Shown: in pieces, positions 31,595-44,703 of the stretch
Layout: every line of letters begins with the position of its first letter
Position numbering within the stretch: the stretch's first letter is position 1
Assembly: GCA_002205965.3 (NCBI GenBank)
Contig: NADL03000579.1
Coordinates: 496,001 to 560,000 of the forward strand
Reading direction: 5' to 3'
DNA length: 64,000 nucleotides
Origin: Kappaphycus alvarezii
Taxonomy: Eukaryota > Rhodophyta > Florideophyceae > Gigartinales > Solieriaceae
Notes under the pieces: generated by a model
Told to the model about the DNA's origin: nothing
What the model saw: only the letters and a program-made list of their open reading frames with translations
The model's database searches: none
Position numbers and translations under genes: made by a program

Positions 31595-32317
31595 TGATGT
31601 GCGCAAATTCGCACACGAAAAAAAATCTAGACGAGGACCATGATTGTATACAGTATCGGAATTGGGAAGATATTTTTACAGTTTTTGAATTTGCAAGATA
31701 TTTTTAATTTGGGTGAGTGTGGCAAATTCGTCGGTTGATTTTTTCATTTTAGGACACGCTATCATAGTAGATGTCAGTACAGTTCCAGGTTGTGGGTGAT
31801 ACTACAAGTAGCTCTGAAAGGTCTATATAATGGCCATACCAATTCCCACCCCTGGCCGATGGGTGGCTGGCATGGGTATGGCACCTAGATATTTACCTTG
31901 AGGAAATATCTTCTAATAGTCTCTCTGGTTCACGCGATTACCGTGAATACATTTTATGGTTATTAGTATGTTTGTTTGAGACTTTCGGGGTAGCCAAAAG
32001 TCTATATAAGCCGAGTAAACTGCTTCCTTTAGTGGAGGTGAAGCAAGTTGGCAGACAACTTCAAGCCAGGTCCCGAGTAGTACGAAGTTGAGAGTCAACT
32101 TCAGACCCAAGAAAAATTTTTCTTACGCTAGTTGCAGAGCGTCGGTGGTAGACCCTGCCCCTTTTATACTTGGTTTTAGCTTTCTCAACTCTCTTCTATA
32201 TACACTCCCTTTTGTTCGTTCAACAATACCACGGTAGCACTTTTGTCGCTCGCAACACCTCCTTCTCAGGGTAATTGGTTCTGAAGATCTCTTCCCCCGC
32301 CGATTTACCCCATATCA
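31595..32317 (+). repeat. Solo type II LTR with GTATG target duplication
   Basis: Begins TGATGTGCGC and ends CCCATATCA, 723 bp. GTATG precedes it (31590-31594) and GTATG follows (32318-32322), so this is a clean solo LTR formed by recombination of a full element. It has no acidic ORF. The core TATA (TATATAAG) near 32005 and everything after it match the other LTR types. Confidence 0.9.
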
Positions 32318-33740
32318 GTATGTTACGTCCATCTTGTTGTCGGCATCAACATCCACAGTAAGTAGCTTGGAAGGCATCGTCAAAAATAATTGCAGAGGAA
32401 TGGTAATAGTTTAGAGCAAGAACCATGGTTAGCACAAGTAAAGTAAGCACGTCAATGGCAACAGCCGATCTGAGTCCCGAAGCCTGATACTAAGTTAGGT
32501 CCAATCCAGGCTCGATTATTGGATCTTATAAAGTGTCATAGATCGTGAGAGGTTCCCGAAATGCCATACGCTAGAATGCCAATTGAGTCGGCGTCTCGAG
32601 TAGACGGGCATATTCCCAAAAAATAATACGCAACGAGGGATGTCTTGAGCATCCTTCGTTGCGTATTATTTTTTGGGAATATGCATCAAGTGGAGTCTAT
32701 CGGTTTGTGTTCGGGAACTCCCATGAACAATTGCCGCTAATAAATATCTTTATACCAGAACGCGATGTATGCTCTATTCATGCATCTGCTTAAAAGGGTC
32801 TCGTTGGCACTCATCGCCCTTTGAGGGTACCCGATGAACTAACAGGGATATCACTCCTCCACAAGTCTCTTCGCGGGTGACCCATCTGTTTTCCTTAGTG
32901 TACGGTGGACTCCATTCCCTCCCCCGTGGTATTTATCTGTGTCCCTCGGGTATTCCTTAATACATGTCATCACTCTGTCATATCGGGATCAAAAGAATGG
33001 GTAGCTTCCGAGTGTAGTCAGGCTATCTCGCACTCTGTCGGCTAGGGAGTCCGGATATTCAGCCGTAGAGAGAGCCCTCAGCAACTCATACTCCCCAATT
33101 AACAACGTAGATTCCCAATCTTCATTCCTCCGGATGTCTGGTCGTCTTATCACACTCGGTATTTCCGGCCTAAACAGTAAAAGGGGTATCCCAAACACGA
33201 CAATGGTAAACCAAAACGGTCGATTTTCAGGTAGCCATTCTGGCTGAGGCAATTTAATCCATTCGTAGTGAATGCGTTCATGCGATTGGTCAACTTGACC
33301 GTGTTAATGGAAAAGTTTCGAGCTATAGTCCCCACAAAAGTGGCCATTCGTGCAAACTATGTGTTTCAGTGGGTTTAACCAAACTCTACTTGACTAGATT
33401 TAGTCGTGGGTAGTCAGTGATGGCAATAGATTAAGGACTACAGGACACTACGCTACTTTTTCCAAAAGAGATATCGACAACTTGAGTATCTAACCCCGTT
33501 CGGTCAGAATCGCACTTGTCTTAGATCCAAGCGGCCAGCACGCTTTGACCTGCAAAATATGAAGACGGGATGACTCCTCGACATATATTCCTCTGTAATG
33601 CTCTGATCCACTTCTGTAAGGAAGTTGGGATCGTCTCCCTAGTTTCACATACGATCCCTATCTAGGATTTCAAATCTTCTATTCGCAGATAGTCCTGCCC
33701 ACTACGAATGGCCTAAGGCCTTTACACAAGGAGGGGAAGT
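32318..33740. other. Spacer without recognised gene
   Basis: Contains the hairpin at 32608. An 87-codon minus ORF (32989-33252) has a hydrophobic stretch but no known family. Nothing else was recognised. Confidence 0.4.
32608..32684. repeat. Near-perfect 77-bp hairpin (35-bp arms)
   Basis: Arms 32608-32642 and 32650-32684 pair over 35 bases with one mismatch, around a 7-base loop TCTTGAG. The arms start GCATATTCCC. The rest of the stem is A/T-rich in the middle and mixed near the loop. It could be a fold-back element, a cruciform or a small-RNA precursor. I saw only one copy in the window. Confidence 0.85.
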
Positions 33741-33985
33741 TTGGGTGTTTTACTCTTGGAAGATATATCCGATCTATCCCAGGGTTTTCCCGACAACCAC
33801 AATCGACTCAAAAAGGGTATACCTACACAGTAATAGAGAAGGAACTATACTCCCAACAATGCTACCTACAGGCTAGCCATCAAGCAGGCCGCATTGGACA
33901 TGACGGCTGCAGCAGCGTGCCTTTGCACAAAAACCCCCCGAACCTTTCCGTACGTCTCCAGTGCCCTCACAGCCACGTTCCCACA
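33741..33985 (-). mobile_element. 3' tail of RT-RLE non-LTR element (tail copy 5)
   Basis: Minus strand: NVAVRALETYGKVRG, then QRHAAAAVMSNAACLM followed by a stop. The common 3' UTR ends at 33741. This copy reaches about 60 bp further 5' than copies 2 and 3. Its flank reads 'aagtttgggtgtttt' on plus, the same string that surrounds the insertion site of element B. Confidence 0.75.
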
Positions 33986-33999
33986 AGTGACGCACTAAC

Positions 34000-34357
34000 G
34001 GCACGAATACAACAGGCCACATCTTCTATGAATTAAAATATCCAAAAAGAATTCCACAAGTGATGTTGTTGGAGACGTTACTATCACCCGTCCTTCTTGC
34101 TGCCACATCTCTCCAATTAAGTTATTGAAAGCGAGGCAGCGACACTCACAGAACTCGAGAAACATCTTCCCTACTGCGATTACTACCACCAACCTAATAT
34201 CCTCCTTTTTTCTGTCGAGATTGATATCATTGCTGCCATGAGCGACATCGGCCAGCGTTTCTTCCGTCGCCTTGCTCCCATCGCCGCTTCCCATTGCGTT
34301 TCTTCCCCTCAACAGGAGCTTTGCGACTTCGTTACCCGTTTTTCGTTCACTCTCCAA
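34000..34357 (-). pseudogene. Possible endonuclease/exonuclease-like fragment of a LINE
   Basis: A 120-codon minus-strand frame has NDINLDRKKEDIRL, KMFLEFCECRCLAFNNLI and a terminal VEFFLDILIHRR. The spacing resembles the C-terminal half of EEP-type (APE-like) endonucleases of LINEs, where GDxN, a Leu-x-Phe-Cys helix and an SxxDY motif occur. The motifs are imperfect, so this is a weak call. A related DNA block is at about 60400-60480. Confidence 0.3.
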
Positions 34358-34421
34358 GTGATGCGGGCGCGAAAGGTGTCCACCCGGCGCCTACATTAGA
34401 AGTTAATTTCTGAGTACTATG

Positions 34422-34695
34422 TGTTGCGCGAGCTTATTGTCGCGGTTCTATTAGGCTAGCTCTCTCCAAAAGTGTACACTGGTACTTTACGCTGTGCGAG
34501 AGTAGAACAAAAACGGACTGACATCCATCTATAAGAGGGAAAAAGGACTGCCCAATTCCGAAGATGGGGAAAGCAGTTTCCGCTTTGCAGCAGAAAAAAA
34601 TAAAGTGGACACAAGCATTTCAATTTACCGCAAACAAGGTATTCGAATATTTGGGAAAATTCCACGATACTACTCGTTTTCTCCGACGCTTATCA
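34422..34695 (+). repeat. 5' LTR of element D (end approximate)
   Basis: Starts TGTTGCGCGAG and shares 'gtcgcgg', 'ggtactttacgctgtgcgag' and the CAGAAAAAA block with the 3' copy. The 3' end at TTATCA is a guess from the usual TCA ending. Confidence 0.55.
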
Positions 34696-35379
34696 TTCAT
34701 TCAATGTAGCGATCTTCCTTCTCTGCGTACTAAAATGCAGTGATGCACCGAGAAAGCGTCGAGGAGAAGGCATTACACCTCTTCTGCCACCTCGAGTGCG
34801 CAGCGTTACCAAGAGGCTTTCCCAAGCGAAGGCGCGTTGACGGAAGAGTCGAATGCATATTTTCAGTAGAATTAAACGCTCATTGAAGAGATTGGGAAGA
34901 TTCTGAAGCCAGAAGAAGAATCTCAGAAAACTATCCAGGCTAGGTTGTAGCTGAAGGATGTATCGGGATCCCTAGCGCGATTGAATGCTCTCTACAAGGG
35001 AGTTGGATCAATGGTTCCAGTTCAGTGGGTCCACTCTAGAAACCAGTTTCAGAAAACCAAGAAATGGGACAGTTTGCGACGTTTAGAGCCTCTAGGGAGC
35101 ATAAAAGACTCAAGATGGCAATCCGGGACTTCCTTTATGAACAAAAATGCTTTACGGAGATGATATCCTAGGAAGCTTCTTGACTTCAATGCCGAAGAAA
35201 ATTCTCCAAAGGTCAGATACTCGCGGTCCTCAGCACCTGGAAATTAAAGTGGTTCAGCTGACCGATCAGTTCGCTGATCTATCTTTTTCCGTGAAGAAAA
35301 AATTACACGGAACGAAGTCGCTGGTGCTGACGGATCCAAAGTATTTATACAAGTAATGCAACCAGAAGGCCCATGAGGC

Positions 35380-37720
35380 GAGCCTTTCCCACACAATCCG
35401 GGTAGTGATACACTTTGTCCTAATTGTGGGAAGATAGGCCATTCGGAGGCAAAAATGCGGTCAAGAGTCTCTCGTAATTATGTGAAGGATTTGTTGCGGT
35501 CTGACCCGCGTCGGTAGAGGAGGTGAAGATGAAAAAGTGAAAGAATAATCAGAAAGTCGCCTTCATACAGAAACATCTCGACAATGAGCTTGTTTCTGCC
35601 CGAAGCGAGGAATAAAAGGGCAGGTAATTCCGAAACGGAGTACAGAATAGTTGATAGATCTTGATGCCATCATGAACTAGGCCCCTGATGGCTGTTCGCC
35701 GATCATAGATATCTTCCAAAGGGCGAATAATAAGAGAGGATGCTGAGAGTCGAGGAAGAACTTTGGTGGACTCCAGGCTCACTCGGGAGGTTAGCTTAAT
35801 CGAAGAAGTAGCCTCTGCTGTCACGGGTATGAGCTTCAGGCATTTATTACGCGGAGATTCTGAGAAGGGCAGAAAAACTCTCAAAATATTGATGTCAAAG
35901 AAGCTGGCAGTAACACAGGACTTGACGGAGAAATATTCGGGAGTTACACGCTGACTCAAAATTTTAGCAGTGAAATTATATTGAACGAAGACAAAGCAGG
36001 CACTCATCCCTACGGAGACCGATTTCATTGTGACTTTAGCAGCTGGAACTGTTGTGCCGGTTCTCTGTTGTGTCAGAAAAATGCCCTTGTCTTACGGCTC
36101 AATGGGCACGCACCCAGAATCCATGGTTTTCAACAATTTCAGGTTCAAAGTTACCTTTGGAAGTCCAACACTAAAATAACTCCCACTGCGCATTGATTAC
36201 GCCCTTCAGCAAGTCACATTGGTTATAACAGAAACAGATTTTGTTTTATCATTCGCCAATGGGCCGCAGTGTATCAATGTAAGTTTTAAGTAAGTAAGAC
36301 TTTACATCTATCAAATGTTCGGACTATGAGGAAACTCTACATCCTTTCTCAATGTCTATCGAAAGCGATAACAGATCGAATAGGGAACAACATCTGGTCC
36401 TAGCCATCATTAATAAGGGAAACTACGAGTCTGATCTATGTCGCTCGGCGAAAACTAAAATTAAGAAATAGGTGTATGTTGAGGTGGACCACTCGACTCT
36501 ACCGGTCTCGAATCTAGACCACCTCAAGGAGAAGAAACAGAACGATCTGGGAAAGGCTCTCAAGGGTATGGATTTCATAGAATGGGACAGTTAAGGTTTG
36601 TGGCCTGCTCATGTGCCGGTGGTACATTTGTTCGAGTTGACGGACAATATTCAGATACATTTGGAAGCCAATCGAATTCCGCCGAGGCATAACGAAGTGA
36701 AGGAATTATCAGAAGCTGTAGTAACTACTAAATCAACGTCTGTCTGATCCTTTTCGGTGATGATAGCCAAGAAAGAAGACGGAAAGCCCCAGTTATCTGT
36801 CTATTAAAGTCAGTGAAACAGTGTGGTAAAAGCCAGACCGCAAGCAGATACCGAAAACAAAACATATTTTCAACGATCTCTCTGGCGTAGACTTCTTCAC
36901 GAAATTAGCCATTTACAAATGGTATTGGTAGCTTAGAGTTTCTGAGCCTTGCAACGGAAAGATGATATTTGTTTCTGGACATGGAACGTAGAAGCTCGAT
37001 TTCTGCAGTTTGGACTCATGAACGCTCAAGGGAAGTTGTAAAATATTATGGAAGAGCAACCACGCGAGTTGCCATTTTTTATGGGTCATATGGACGATAT
37101 TGTAATTTTTTCTAAGTTTTTTTGAGTATTTAGAAATTTATTGCGAGTAGAAATCTCGTGAGAGGCCGATTTTGTTGGCGTAGGTGTACTGCGACGTCAT
37201 CGAAAGCATAAGAGGTTTTGATGGGTTACATTACGCAGGAAAGTTGTCCACGTATCATTAAAATCTGAGTACGTCCGTTTCTAGACTCTTCGTGACCATC
37301 TGGATGACCTTTACTGGGCGCTGCAAGCCTTTGAAGACTAAGAAAAGAGATTTACTGATTGCTGTAGAACACATGACTAGGTGCCCTATAGCTTGGGCTA
37401 GGAAGGAATATACCACAGACACAGTTGCGAAATTCATCGAGGAAAAATAATTGTGCTGTTCGAATTGCAAAAGAGTATCGTCTCGGATTATGCAAGTGCA
37501 TTTATTGCGGTATCGCTGAAAGAGTACATGAAATAGAAGGGAGTCGAGTGGAAAGCGGTGCTCGCTTACGTGCCTATGACAAACGGTCAGGTGGAGCGTT
37601 TGTTGGGAAGTATTAAGCACGCACTCAAAATCTCGGTGGTGCGCGGTAGGGGAAAGGTACTTCCGGGTCTATACGGGCTGTTCGTCTGCACCCTGTTCTT
37701 TCGGCCAGACAAGAGGTTAC
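35380..37720 (+). pseudogene. Gag-Pol remnant of element D
   Basis: A zinc knuckle CPNCGKIGHSEAK lies near 35410-35450 and lacks its last Cys. RT has HMDDIVIFSK near 37085-37115, the YxDD box with His for Tyr-1 and Met for x. Integrase reads DLLIAVEHMTRCPIAWA (37350-37400), SDYASAFIAVSLKEYM and NGQVERLLGSIKHAL (37480-37630). Stops and shifts are dense throughout. Confidence 0.7.
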
Positions 37721-37931
37721 ACGTCGGGTATATACTTAGCGTTCGTTGGCACTTCGGCCTTTCGCCCGAAAGCAGTTGAGGATTGTGTGGCGTGTTGGTA
37801 TGTTTGACGGGAAGATGGGAAAGAAGCGAGTCCCGTACATATAGGAGGCGGTCGAGTGCTGGATTATGTTATTCTGTTATTTGTCCATGTGGATTCCGTG
37901 GAGCCCGTGGTTCACAGTGAGTGAGGGGGCG

Positions 37932-38240
37932 TATCGTGCGAGTTCAGTGTCGCGGTCCTGTTGTGCTAGCCAGCTCGTATAGTATACAGTTATGTAATAC
38001 TGTACACTAAACGAGCCAAAGGCGGTCTCTTGTAGTATGCAGTGGTACTCTACGCTATGCGAGCGTAGAAACACAAAAAATTCCAGCCCCCTGTAAGATA
38101 TCGAAACGAATACCGGTGTCCAAAGAGGTGGAAGGTTGATTCCGCTTGGCCACAGAAAAAAGTAAACTGAAGAAAAGCAGTTCACCCTCTGCACGCTTTT
38201 TATCGCACTATTAAAATCGTACAGATCTGCAGTACCATCA
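37932..38240 (+). repeat. 3' LTR of element D (end approximate)
   Basis: Begins TATCGTGCGAG right after the polypurine tract, with TA where TG is expected. It has a TATA-like and inverted stretch near 37978-38005 absent from the 5' copy, and ends near CCATCA. Confidence 0.55.
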
Positions 38241-40100
38241 GATTCTGGCAGTATAAACTTTAATAAAGAAACTTACAAATTTTTGCCTAATTACGAGAGG
38301 AATAAGGGATAAATCCTTAATGATTAGGGGTGCTCTCATTGGTACAGGAGGTGGTTTAATGCAAAAATGTACTCAGAAAGGCAGCTTGTATAGAACTAGT
38401 GGGCCTGATTACTTTAAAAGCAGAAAGAGAATCGTGTAGTAATGTCGTGAAACTTCTCTTGGGTGAAGCCTTCCGGGTTACAGCGGCCTGGGCGGCGAGA
38501 CGGCGAAAGAACCGGGAACTAAGGTAGCCTAATGACCCGTAGGTGTATATGTCAAAGATGATGGTAGAATATAATGGTTTTGACATAACTAGACGTAATG
38601 GGAGTGTTTTGCACGTTCGACGAGTAGACCGTTTGAAAAGAAGAAAGCTATTTAAAAAATTTACTCATTTCTTAAATCGACTCGAAGCCTACAATACCTT
38701 CTCATCCGAAAATATATTTCAAACATTAAACAAACTCACCTTCCCCGTTCCTACCGAATTTATCTTCAATGAAATCTAGACTATGTCCGAACGCTTAATC
38801 ATAGTGTTTTGCGTGAGGTCCACTTTTTTTACTGTGATAGCATTAAACTTCTCTTCGGACTTTATTCTCAGCTATATTGGAACTTAACAAGGTGATCTGT
38901 TAGCGCCACTGCTGCTTACAGCCCCTACTATCGGTTTTTTGTTTTCAAGACATATCTAGACTGACCCTACAGGATTGGTATGCGAAATATGGAAATATCT
39001 ATGTCTACCACCCTCACGCAACCAACGATCTTGGGCTTTTACAAAAAGTAGAACTTTCATTTGATTTCAAGCTAAACCTGCCCAAGATACACGACTCTGC
39101 GTTTTCTATACTTCTGAGCCCCTCCGTCTACCACTGGAGGGAGTTACTGAAGGAATTTTGTTTATAACAAAATTTTTTTTCTCCCTATACTCTTCCATTT
39201 TTCCACCGGACAAATGTAATCATATGCTTCTAAATGTATAATAAAAGATTTTGCTATCACATGGGGGGTTTTGAATGGTCTCTGACCAACTGATTTGACA
39301 AACCAAGCTTATAACTACTTCGAATTACTCTCAAAAGCTCTAGAACGGATTACTATCTACTGTAAATTTCATGTCTTCACGAGTAGAGCCAACGACCAGT
39401 TGATCAAATTGCTTCACAGTCCTTCTTCTGTAGTTACTACTGGTAGATGACAACCTAGTGTCTTCAGCGTGATTCACTTGTGCGGATAAGTATTACTGAC
39501 ATTTACAATACAAAAGACCACTCTGACCCTTCTAATGCAATAACTGGCAATCGTGATGCATACGGAGTTACAAGAAAAAGAACAACAAGGCCAAGTGTAG
39601 TCACGTTGACACATGGCAATGGAAATATACTTTGAAAATTTAAACATACGTAAAAGGATAAAATGGTGTCGAGAGAACTATTGAAATGGAAATAGAATAT
39701 TCATGAGTATTAGACATGGAAGGCACGTCCAAAATGATTCGTCACAACAATCAGAGCTGTAAATTTCAATAATGTACTCATCTAAGTCCATACTTCTAAT
39801 GTTTATACTTTATAGAATAATTATGGAATGTTACCATTAGCTTTCAATATGTAAAATGGCACCCCTTGGTATTCAATAGTGCAAAAGTTTGGAGTTAATA
39901 CCTCAATTGTTCATTCCGTTTTGCAGCAAGTTGGTCAAAATGGAAAATGTAACCAACAATGACCCATTAAAAGGACCCCTGTCAACAGCCTGGAAACCTT
40001 GTCAACACTCGTGCAAATTTTGTTCAGTTCAGCGGCTGAGTGTAATGAAGCGCTTCACGGAACTATGATTCCGTCGGGGTTGAAACATTAATTGGAAGAC
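38241..40100. other. AT-rich spacer without recognised gene
   Basis: Base composition becomes clearly more A/T-rich from here to about 50 kb. Small ORFs only; no repeats in common with the rest of the window were seen. Confidence 0.4.
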
Positions 40101-40156
40101 GTCAGACCTCGGCCACCGCAGACTGGTCCAATCAGGACCGGACAAAGCTCTTTAGC

Positions 40157-43100
40157 TTGGCAATTGTCAACGTCAAGCCAAGGGAAACATCTGAGAATGG
40201 CCCTGTAAATTCCAATGAAATGGATATATCTGCTGCCGTGATCGAGCTACCGAGTCATCAATCATCAGAAGAAGAACCTCGAGACAAAATCAATGTAATG
40301 GTAGGAGTAGGAGGGGTATGTAAACAAGTACCTGTAAACTTTTGGACTAATCAGAAGGTGTTGTTTCCGTTGAATGGATTAAAGTCACAAATCATATGTA
40401 TGTTAAATGTTTTAGCTGTAAACACGTACATTTTAGCTCATACCGAGTATTGAAAAGCGCTGTACGAATATTTCTTCGTATGTTTCATCTTGAACATCTT
40501 TCCGCAGTTCCTGAACTTACAAACCAGGAACTAGCCCAAGGTTGGTACATGCATGCAAGAGCTGGTGGAATTTCATATTTTTATCCCTGCAAGAGTTCAC
40601 AAACAGAAGGGAACTCTGGGAAACACAGTCTAAATCCAAGGACATTCCAATAAATATGTTTGAAAAAATAATTTTGAGGAACCGTTTCGAAGCACTGGTC
40701 CCATGTATTCAGTTCAGCCGCTCTACGGAAACCTAAAGCACTGAAAGAAGATTTTCTTTGGTCAGTGGATTTGTAGAGGCCATAATACGACACAGGAGGT
40801 CAAGTGTATCACCATGAGAGGGAATTTTCTGTGAACGAAAGTATGTCGTGCCTGTACTTAATGGGCATGGATTGAATGTCAGAAGGACTCCCGCCCTATT
40901 TCGCCATGGACCGTAAAACTTAAAACGGATGTGACCTGAGAGATTCTGTGCGAGTATATGCAGCTTATTGGCGTTCTGGACAATGACACCTGCCAAAGTC
41001 TTCTGGAAGAAAGAAAGGAAATGAAAGTTCTTTTGCTGGCAGCGGAGGTCCAGTAGCCATAAAAATTTGGGAACATAGAAGTAATGCAGATTCTGAAAGA
41101 CAGTAATTTCAACTTTTTAGAGCCTTAAAAAAGAAAAAATATGAATCATATTTGCGCGAAGGTTTCTGTCTCAGGTGCAGACATATGGGCATCATGGCCA
41201 ATAACTCTCCAAACCCCCAAAAAAAACTGATTAATGGTCTCCAGTCTGTTCGTTCCATTGATAAAACCTGAAAAACTGTAGAGTAGTGCAAAGAAAATCG
41301 ATGTTTATCATCAACGCAGACAAAAAGATCTATCGTGCTCACCATCAAGTCAAATGCACCGTTCATTGAAACAATCTCTCTCATATTTTAAAAAGGTAGC
41401 AAAGGTCTTGCCATTCTCAAATTTATGATTTCTGGTGGGCCAGGAAAGATAATTGTAGACCCTGCTGGTAAAATCACCTTTCTAAGGAAGTCGTTTTGAA
41501 AGCATCATCAAATAACCAGATATTCCTGAGCGCTCTCCGAAATGGTCAGGGCGGACTAGGTACTTCAAGAATTGTTTAATTTTTCAATGTACAGATTAAG
41601 GTGCATGTTGAACGACTGCACTTTATTGTGAGCCCATTGAAGCGTTATGATGTAATTCTTGGAAAGTAATGGTGCTCTGCACATTAAATAGAAATCAAAT
41701 GCCTTAATAGCGAAGCCAAATTCGGGAGCAAGGGACACCATTCGTATTTATTGCTTAATATTCCGACTGAGTCCTTCTTTATCTCTCAATACTACATTTA
41801 GTGATTTAGATGATAAAAATGATTTTTTGCGGATTTTCGTAGACCTTTACATTCTTGTGAACCAAAAGCACCTGTACACGATCAAGATGTACGCTAAATT
41901 TTGGAAACCTTTCTTGATGCACTTCTAGAGAAGTTCCCGAGAGTTGTTTCCCACCGAGAAGGAAGCAGGACTTGAAACTGAATTAAAGTAAGTAGGAAAA
42001 GAACAGAAGAAAAATATCTGTGGGCTTTCTGACAAAGAGATGTCAGACCACCGGATAAAGTTGGAGAAGCTAATGGAAGCTGAGTTTATAAGACTGATTA
42101 GGAGTTCCTGAGAAGTTTCCATTCTATTGTTGAGAAATAAGGATAACTCTAGGCGTAAGTGAGTTGATTAGAGAGCCATAAATATTCTTACTGGAAAAAG
42201 TGCTACCCCTACCACAAATTAACGACATTTTCGATCAGCCTAAAGGACCAAAGTAATTCAGCAAGATTGAAATTCGATTTTTTATCAATATACTAGACTA
42301 AACGGTGATTCCATTCCATTTACTGCATTCCGAGTGAGATAAGGACATTTTGAATTTCTTCTCTGCCGCTTGGACTCACCCATGCCTAAAAACCTTTCAT
42401 GAACCTGGTAGTGAAAAATTGAAGAAGCGGCTTGACTTATTTGTATTCGTTTAGCGGAATGAAATTTTCATCTTCACTAAGACCTGGAAAGATCTCTTGG
42501 ATCATATTCGGGCTGTAATCCAAATCCTCAGAAGAGATATTTTTTGGAAAATTAGCTAGATTATTTTTGGAGCTACAGAATTGGGGTATCTCGAAAACAC
42601 CATTTCTTAAAGTCGTATGTCATCTGATCCGAGTAAGACAAGTGCGGTAATGAAATTGCCGATACTTAGAATTAAGCAACTAGCACGCTCTTTCCTTTTT
42701 TTCACTTTAAACCGAAGAATCATAAAAAATGTTCAATGCTTGCTAAATATTTGACAGAATTTATTTAAAACGTCAATTTCTAATGAATCCAGCTCCCAGG
42801 ATGATGTGTTCAAAGTACTCAACAAAACACTTTATAGTGTACCAGTTCTCAGAAATTTAGACGACAAACTGCCTATCTACGCAATCATTGGTGCATCACA
42901 GTATGAAAATTGGCGCAGTACTCGAACAGAAAGAATCAGTTTCTAGAATATCATTCGCGTTTGCGTCCAGATCTCTTCATAATGCAGATTAAGACTATGC
43001 AGCCCATGAGACAGAACTTTTGGCCATTGGAGATTTCCTCAAGTGGGGCAGGTCCTACCTTTACGGTCATTCGTTCACCGTTACATTTGGACTACTATCC

Positions 43101-44703
43101 ATCGAGATACCAAGAAACTCAGGAAAGCGTGTTGCCAAGATAAATGCGATGGCTAGAAAGATGATTTAATTTCAAAATCAAAATAGTTTCCATCTCAGGA
43201 AAATTAAACGTAGTTGCGAATGCCCTATCCAGGCAACCCCAACATGTAACTTAACCTTATCCCCGGAAAATCGTTACCATAAGAAGAAATTACCAAGGAA
43301 TTCTAACAATTCAACAGCATCTCGACCATATCATTCACGAAGGATGGCTCAGTGGGGCTTGCAGAAGATTAATTTTGAAATGAAAACCTTAAAACTCATT
43401 ATCAAGACCCCAGATTTCCATTGGGCGTTAGTAGATGCTTCTGTTTTAGAAAAAATCTTTGTACCAGAGGGAAAATGTAGAATTAAAACTTCTGCAGGAT
43501 AATCATTGCACGACTAGCAAGGGACACCTAGAAATAAGTAAAAATATAAACATAATACCAAGAAAGTTTTTTTTTGTAAAACTTTAAGATCAGCTTTAAT
43601 CTGATACGTTCGATCCTGCCAAATGAGAGGTCTACAGCAATCAACTAGAAGCCAGTAGGCCTTTTTAATTCCCTATAACCACCGAAAACCAGATGGACCC
43701 ACATAAATATTGGTTTTATCACACCTCTCTCACAGTCGAAGACTGGAATCAACGGCTTACTGGCAGTCATATTCAGGCTTTCTAAGATGATCAGAACATA
43801 TCAACGAAAATAAACACAGGTGCTTCTGAAACGTCTATGCTGTTCACGAAATATGTAAACAGACATCATAGATTACCAGTAATGTCATATGTGACCGAGA
43901 TCCTATCTTCATGAGCAATTTTAAACAAATCTTTTTGATCTACTTAGAACAAAAATATTTCTCTCTTCCGCATACCACACACGAACTGATGTACATTCGG
44001 AGATAATGGAAAGTAAAATAGACGGAATGATACGTGCTTTCGCTAGCTTCGACAAATCAGATTTAGATAGTTACCTGGTAGACTTCGAAGTTGTTTTAAA
44101 CTTCTCTGCTAATGTAACCACAACTTGATCACCATTTTCCTCAATTACCGACCTCAACCTGGAACAGTACCGTTGTATGTTTAAGCGTTTGATAATACAG
44201 CAGCAGCAGGTTTGCTAAAAGATATGGGAGAATCGTTAAAGAAAAAACAGAATCAAATCCTACTATCCAATGAATTCACAGCAAAATATGAAAACAAGAA
44301 GAGAATAACTTGTACTTCAAGATTGGTGATAAGCTGTGGGTATCAACAGATAACTTATCAGTCTAAGATGTGGCTCAATCATGCAAACTGAACATAAATT
44401 ATTTTAATCTTTTTGAAATTACAGAATACATTATCGATGTGACGTACAGTCTGCAGTTATCTCAATCGATGATTGACAGAGGAATTCACAATGCGTTCCA
44501 CATTGACCTCTTGGAAACGTTCTTTGAAGATGAATTCAACCGACGAATTCTACCTCCGCCCCATCACTAATTTAGAAATGGACATGTTAAACACGAAGTT
44601 GAATGAATCTATACATGCTCACACGAAAAATATGGAAAAAAACAAATTGCTTGTCAAATGCAAGGGGCGCGGAGATCATGACAGCTCTTGGCTTCCTGAA
44701 TAA
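40157..44703 (+). pseudogene. Old chromodomain-type Ty3/gypsy element E (Gag-Pol remnant)
   Basis: In changing frames: a protease end HFIVSPLKRYDVILGK near 41608-41668, then an RT start with SDHRIKLEKLMEAEFIR (42040-42095). RNase H follows with GASQYENW, VLEQKESVSRISFAFASRSL and YAAHETELLAIGDFLKWG (42890-43050). An integrase C-terminus (DKLWVSTDNLS, SLQLSQSMIDRGIHNAFHIDLLE, PPPHH; 44330-44570) is followed by KLLVKCKGRGDHDSSWLPE (44645-44700). That final motif has the form of a chromodomain (hydrophobic-VK-KG then SWLPE). No LTRs were found, and stops are many, so this is the oldest element here. Confidence 0.7.

Larger units (their letters stand above)
34422..38240 (+). mobile_element. Decayed Ty3/gypsy element D with short LTRs
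   Basis: Two related blocks at 34422-34695 and 37932-38240 flank a heavily mutated gag-pol. A GAGTGAGGGGGCG polypurine tract precedes the second block, of the same form as in elements A and B. The element thus belongs to a related lineage with much shorter LTRs. The LTRs have diverged strongly, so it is old. Confidence 0.7.
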
